From Candidatus Cloacimonadota bacterium (GTDB lineage: Bacteria > Cloacimonadota > Cloacimonadia > Cloacimonadales > TCS61), in the NCBI GenBank assembly GCA_030638385.1, contig DAOWES010000190.1, positions 1 through 7,420 of the forward strand: a stretch of 7,420 nt of DNA. The letters are read 5' to 3'. The stretch's first letter is position 1; the number at the start of each line of letters is the position of its first letter. Under the pieces are notes generated by a model that was given only the letters and a program-made list of their open reading frames with translations, did not search any database and had not been told where the DNA came from. Shown here piece by piece: positions 6,032-7,420 of this stretch. The position numbers were made by a program, and so were the translations under genes.

Positions 6032-7165
6032 CTATTTCAGCATCATCATCTTATTAATTTTATTATAAGAATCTGATTGCAACCTATAGAAATAGATTCC
6101 GGAGCCATAAGCTTCCGCATTCCATTCAAAAGTATGAGTTTCTACTTGAGCTCTAAATGTTTCAGAAAGAATCTTCTGACCTTTTCCATTATAGATAGTT
6201 AATTCGGCAGTTTCTCCATCCTTAACTTCAAAGCTAATAGTTGTGCTGGGATTAAATGGATTTGGATAATTAGCATGCAACAAAGTTGCTTCAGCTAGCT
6301 CGGGAACTTCTTCTTCTTCTTCTTTTTCAATAGTTACGCAAACAGGACCATAAAATTCGGAAGTTCCATCCAAATTAAGAGCTTCTACCCAATAGCGATA
6401 AGTTTCACCAACCCTAACTTCGTAATCTTCAAAATAATATTTATGTGTTTGTGGGGAATTATTGGAAGCAATAAGACTTGAAGAATACTCAAAATGCTCA
6501 AAAGTTGATTGCGAACGATAGATAATATACCCATTCATTTCACTTTCAGATTCGGTAACCCAATTTAGCCGAACGCATTGATCTTCACTAACTATCGCTG
6601 TGAATGCTTTGAATGTAACCGGCAAAGGTTGATCGCCGTCAATAACAATATCATCAACATAAATCCCATCATTATCATTAACAATCTCTTGAACATCGAT
6701 AAAGACTTTAGCATAGGCGCTATTTTCCGGAGCTTCCTTACTACGCGAAATCTGCTCCCATGTATTAAACGAGCTGAGAGTACTGCCATTGGGAGAATCA
6801 GATAAAATTTCCGTATACGATGAATCGTAATAATAGATCTTAACTCTAACTTTAGAATCAGATATTACACTTTGTTCTATTGATTGATCTACATAAAACC
6901 AAACTGAAACAGTATAACTTTGACCAACAGTCACACTTACAAAATTAGATGAAACACCGCGCCCCGAATAACTAGACGTTGGCTCTTGAAATAAACAAGA
7001 CTTACTCTCACTATGCACTGTCGTTGTGCTTATTGTAATTTTACTCAATGTCCCAATTTTCGTCCAATTATCAAAATCATTTTCAAATCCGGGATTTAGT
7101 ACATTAATTGAAAATAAAAAACTGAACACTATTAAAATTGTTAAACTTAAAATAATTCTTTTCAT
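6032..7165 (-). CDS. Secreted carbohydrate-binding/Fn3-like protein with type IX-type C-terminal sorting domain
   Basis: Exported protein of unknown specific function, 377 residues. MKRIILSLTILIVFSFLF at the start is a signal peptide with cleavage expected near residue 19-20. Residues about 22-178 (NVLNPGFENDFDNWTKIG up to DGIYVDDIVIDGD) have the shape of a CBM4/9-type jelly-roll carbohydrate-binding module. Residues about 181-280 (LPVTFKAFTA, VRLNWVTESESEMNGYIIYRS, YRYWVEALNLDG) are a fibronectin-III-like domain. A Glu-rich linker (282-286) leads to the C-terminal sorting domain, about 293-377, with NYPNPFNPSTTISFEV, LTIYNGKGQKI and GSGIYFYRLQSDSYNKINKMMMLK. That domain normally directs passage through the type IX system and attachment to the surface. 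No catalytic domain is visible, so an adhesin or binding role is likely. AAGGAG at 7172-7177 supports ATG 7163-7165. A separate promoter, a poly-G tract and a hairpin precede it. Confidence 0.9.
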   Translation of the reverse strand: MKRIILSLTILIVFSFLFSINVLNPGFENDFDNWTKIGTLSKITISTTTVHSESKSCLFQEPTSSYSGRGVSSNFVSVTVGQSYTVSVWFYVDQSIEQSVISDSKVRVKIYYYDSSYTEILSDSPNGSTLSSFNTWEQISRSKEAPENSAYAKVFIDVQEIVNDNDGIYVDDIVIDGDQPLPVTFKAFTAIVSEDQCVRLNWVTESESEMNGYIIYRSQSTFEHFEYSSSLIASNNSPQTHKYYFEDYEVRVGETYRYWVEALNLDGTSEFYGPVCVTIEKEEEEEVPELAEATLLHANYPNPFNPSTTISFEVKDGETAELTIYNGKGQKILSETFRAQVETHTFEWNAEAYGSGIYFYRLQSDSYNKINKMMMLK

Positions 7166-7171
7166 TCCCCT

Positions 7172-7177
7172 CTCCTT
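7172..7177 (-). promoter_or_regulatory. Ribosome binding site of the secreted protein gene
   Basis: AAGGAG on the minus strand, 6 bases before ATG 7163-7165. A second, even better match to the 16S rRNA tail, GAGGTGAT at 7184-7191, lies slightly upstream without a start codon at proper distance. It closes a four-codon frame (ATG ATG TTG AGG TGA) and may act as a standby site. Confidence 0.75.
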
Positions 7178-7204
7178 TTAAAAATCACCTCAACATCATC
7201 AATT

Positions 7205-7260
7205 AAAGTTAGTTAAATTGTTTTTTTGTCCCCCCCCCCATTTGTTATTTAACTAATTTT
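7205..7260. repeat. Inverted repeat enclosing the poly-C/poly-G tract
   Basis: Arms 7205-7218 and 7247-7260 match at 13 of 14 positions, with ten uninterrupted pairs at 7209-7218/7247-7256. The 28-base interval carries seven T and ten C residues on the plus strand. If transcription starts near 7255, as the -10 box predicts, the uninterrupted stem forms the very 5' end of the mRNA, with G10 and A7 in the loop. Confidence 0.6.
7230..7239. repeat. Homopolymer of ten C (poly-G on the coding strand)
   Basis: Ten consecutive C residues lie in intergenic DNA that is otherwise about a fifth G+C, 64 bases upstream of the start codon of the exported protein. Tracts of this kind and length are classic slipped-strand mispairing sites that switch surface genes on and off. 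Here the tract lies in the predicted 5' leader, not in the coding frame, so any effect would be on transcription, mRNA stability or ribosome access. The exact count is also the kind of feature that sequencing can get wrong. Confidence 0.9.
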
Positions 7261-7261
7261 T

Positions 7262-7290
7262 ATTATAGTAAATACATAATTAATTATCAG
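7262..7290 (-). promoter_or_regulatory. Sigma70-type promoter for the secreted protein gene
   Basis: On the minus strand CTGATA (7285-7290, 4 of 6 to TTGACA), a 17-base spacer and a perfect TATAAT (7262-7267). The predicted start is near 7255 and the leader about 90 bases, containing the inverted repeat and poly-G tract. A perfect TTGACA further up (7331-7336) lacks a good -10 partner. Confidence 0.55.
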
Positions 7291-7329
7291 CTTAAATAAC
7301 TATTGAAAATTCACTGTTCGACTCATTAA

Positions 7330-7357
7330 TTGTCAAATAGATTTATTTTTGTAAATT
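7330..7357 (+). promoter_or_regulatory. Possible divergent plus-strand promoter
   Basis: TTGTCA (7330-7335, 5 of 6), a 16-base spacer and TAAATT (7352-7357, 4 of 6) could drive a gene running off the right edge. It shares its -35 bases with a minus-strand TTGACA. Matches of this quality are common in AT-rich DNA. Confidence 0.25.
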
Positions 7358-7409
7358 AAGTAACCATCCATAAACTTATTTGTTTACAAAAAATTGGAGC
7401 AAAAAGAAT

Positions 7410-7420
7410 TTGAAAAAAAA
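7410..7420 (+). CDS. Possible start of a divergent gene at the window edge
   Basis: GGAG at 7396-7399 is followed after 10 bases by TTG AAA AAA (7410 onward), a common beginning for genes with a Lys-rich N-terminus such as exported proteins. Only three codons are visible, so this is little more than a hint. Apart from this, the minus-strand promoter and an imperfect GTAAA/TTTAC inverted repeat around 7351-7387, I see nothing in 7291-7420. Confidence 0.2.

Noticed and set aside
6578..6805. Overlapping small open frames on both strands inside the secreted protein gene
   Set aside because: They are shadows of the carbohydrate-binding module, which is supported by a signal peptide and domain order.
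7230..7239. G-quadruplex in the poly-G tract
   Set aside because: Ten G in one run cannot by themselves supply four two-G strands with three loops of at least one base, and no other G runs lie nearby apart from the GGGG beside the ribosome binding site.
1..7420. CRISPR array, tRNA, rRNA, transposase or defence genes
   Set aside because: No regularly spaced direct repeats, tRNA-like cloverleaf or recognisable mobile or defence protein was seen on either strand.

Overview
The window is AT-rich, gene-dense bacterial DNA. Every complete gene I can support lies on the minus strand. The best clue to the organism is the secreted protein at 6032-7165, which ends in a PNPFNPST-type C-terminal domain used for type IX secretion or cell-surface sorting. 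This domain is characteristic of the Fibrobacteres-Chlorobi-Bacteroidetes (FCB) superphylum and its relatives. With a PPi-dependent phosphofructokinase and a LysN-like aminotransferase, I would guess Cloacimonadota or a similar candidate phylum. That placement is inference, because there is no rRNA here.

Layout in the direction of transcription (right to left): 7166-7420 is a long regulatory region. It holds a good sigma70-like promoter, a 10-base poly-G tract (poly-C on +) inside an inverted repeat, and a possible divergent gene start at the right edge. 6032-7165 encodes the exported protein. 5811-6031 holds a GC-richer block that resembles a dispersed intergenic repeat, then a promoter and a 12-bp palindrome in front of the next gene. 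4599-5810 (PPi-phosphofructokinase), 4300-4587 (small SpoVG-like protein) and 2957-4258 (HflX GTPase) have gaps of 11 and 41 bases and look like one operon, ending at a perfect AT-rich inverted repeat over the hflX stop codon. 1620-2828 is a class I aminotransferase of the LysN / 2-aminoadipate family. A 12-bp hairpin with a GAAA loop and a T tract then precedes asd (541-1554). The asd stop codon overlaps the start of an aspartokinase (544 to beyond the left edge) in an ATGA junction.

The left part is amino-acid metabolism. Aspartokinase and aspartate-semialdehyde dehydrogenase are the first two steps from aspartate to lysine/diaminopimelate, threonine and methionine, and asd-dapG order matches Bacillus subtilis. 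The adjacent aminotransferase may serve the same network. The middle part pairs a reversible, PPi-using glycolytic enzyme with a ribosome-associated GTPase and a putative RNA/DNA-binding protein. I see no CRISPR array, tRNA, rRNA, transposase or defence system. The strongest unusual signals are non-coding: the poly-G tract in a predicted 5'-terminal stem-loop, the hairpin directly abutting the asd ribosome binding site, and the repeat that continues in frame past the stop codon of the exported protein.
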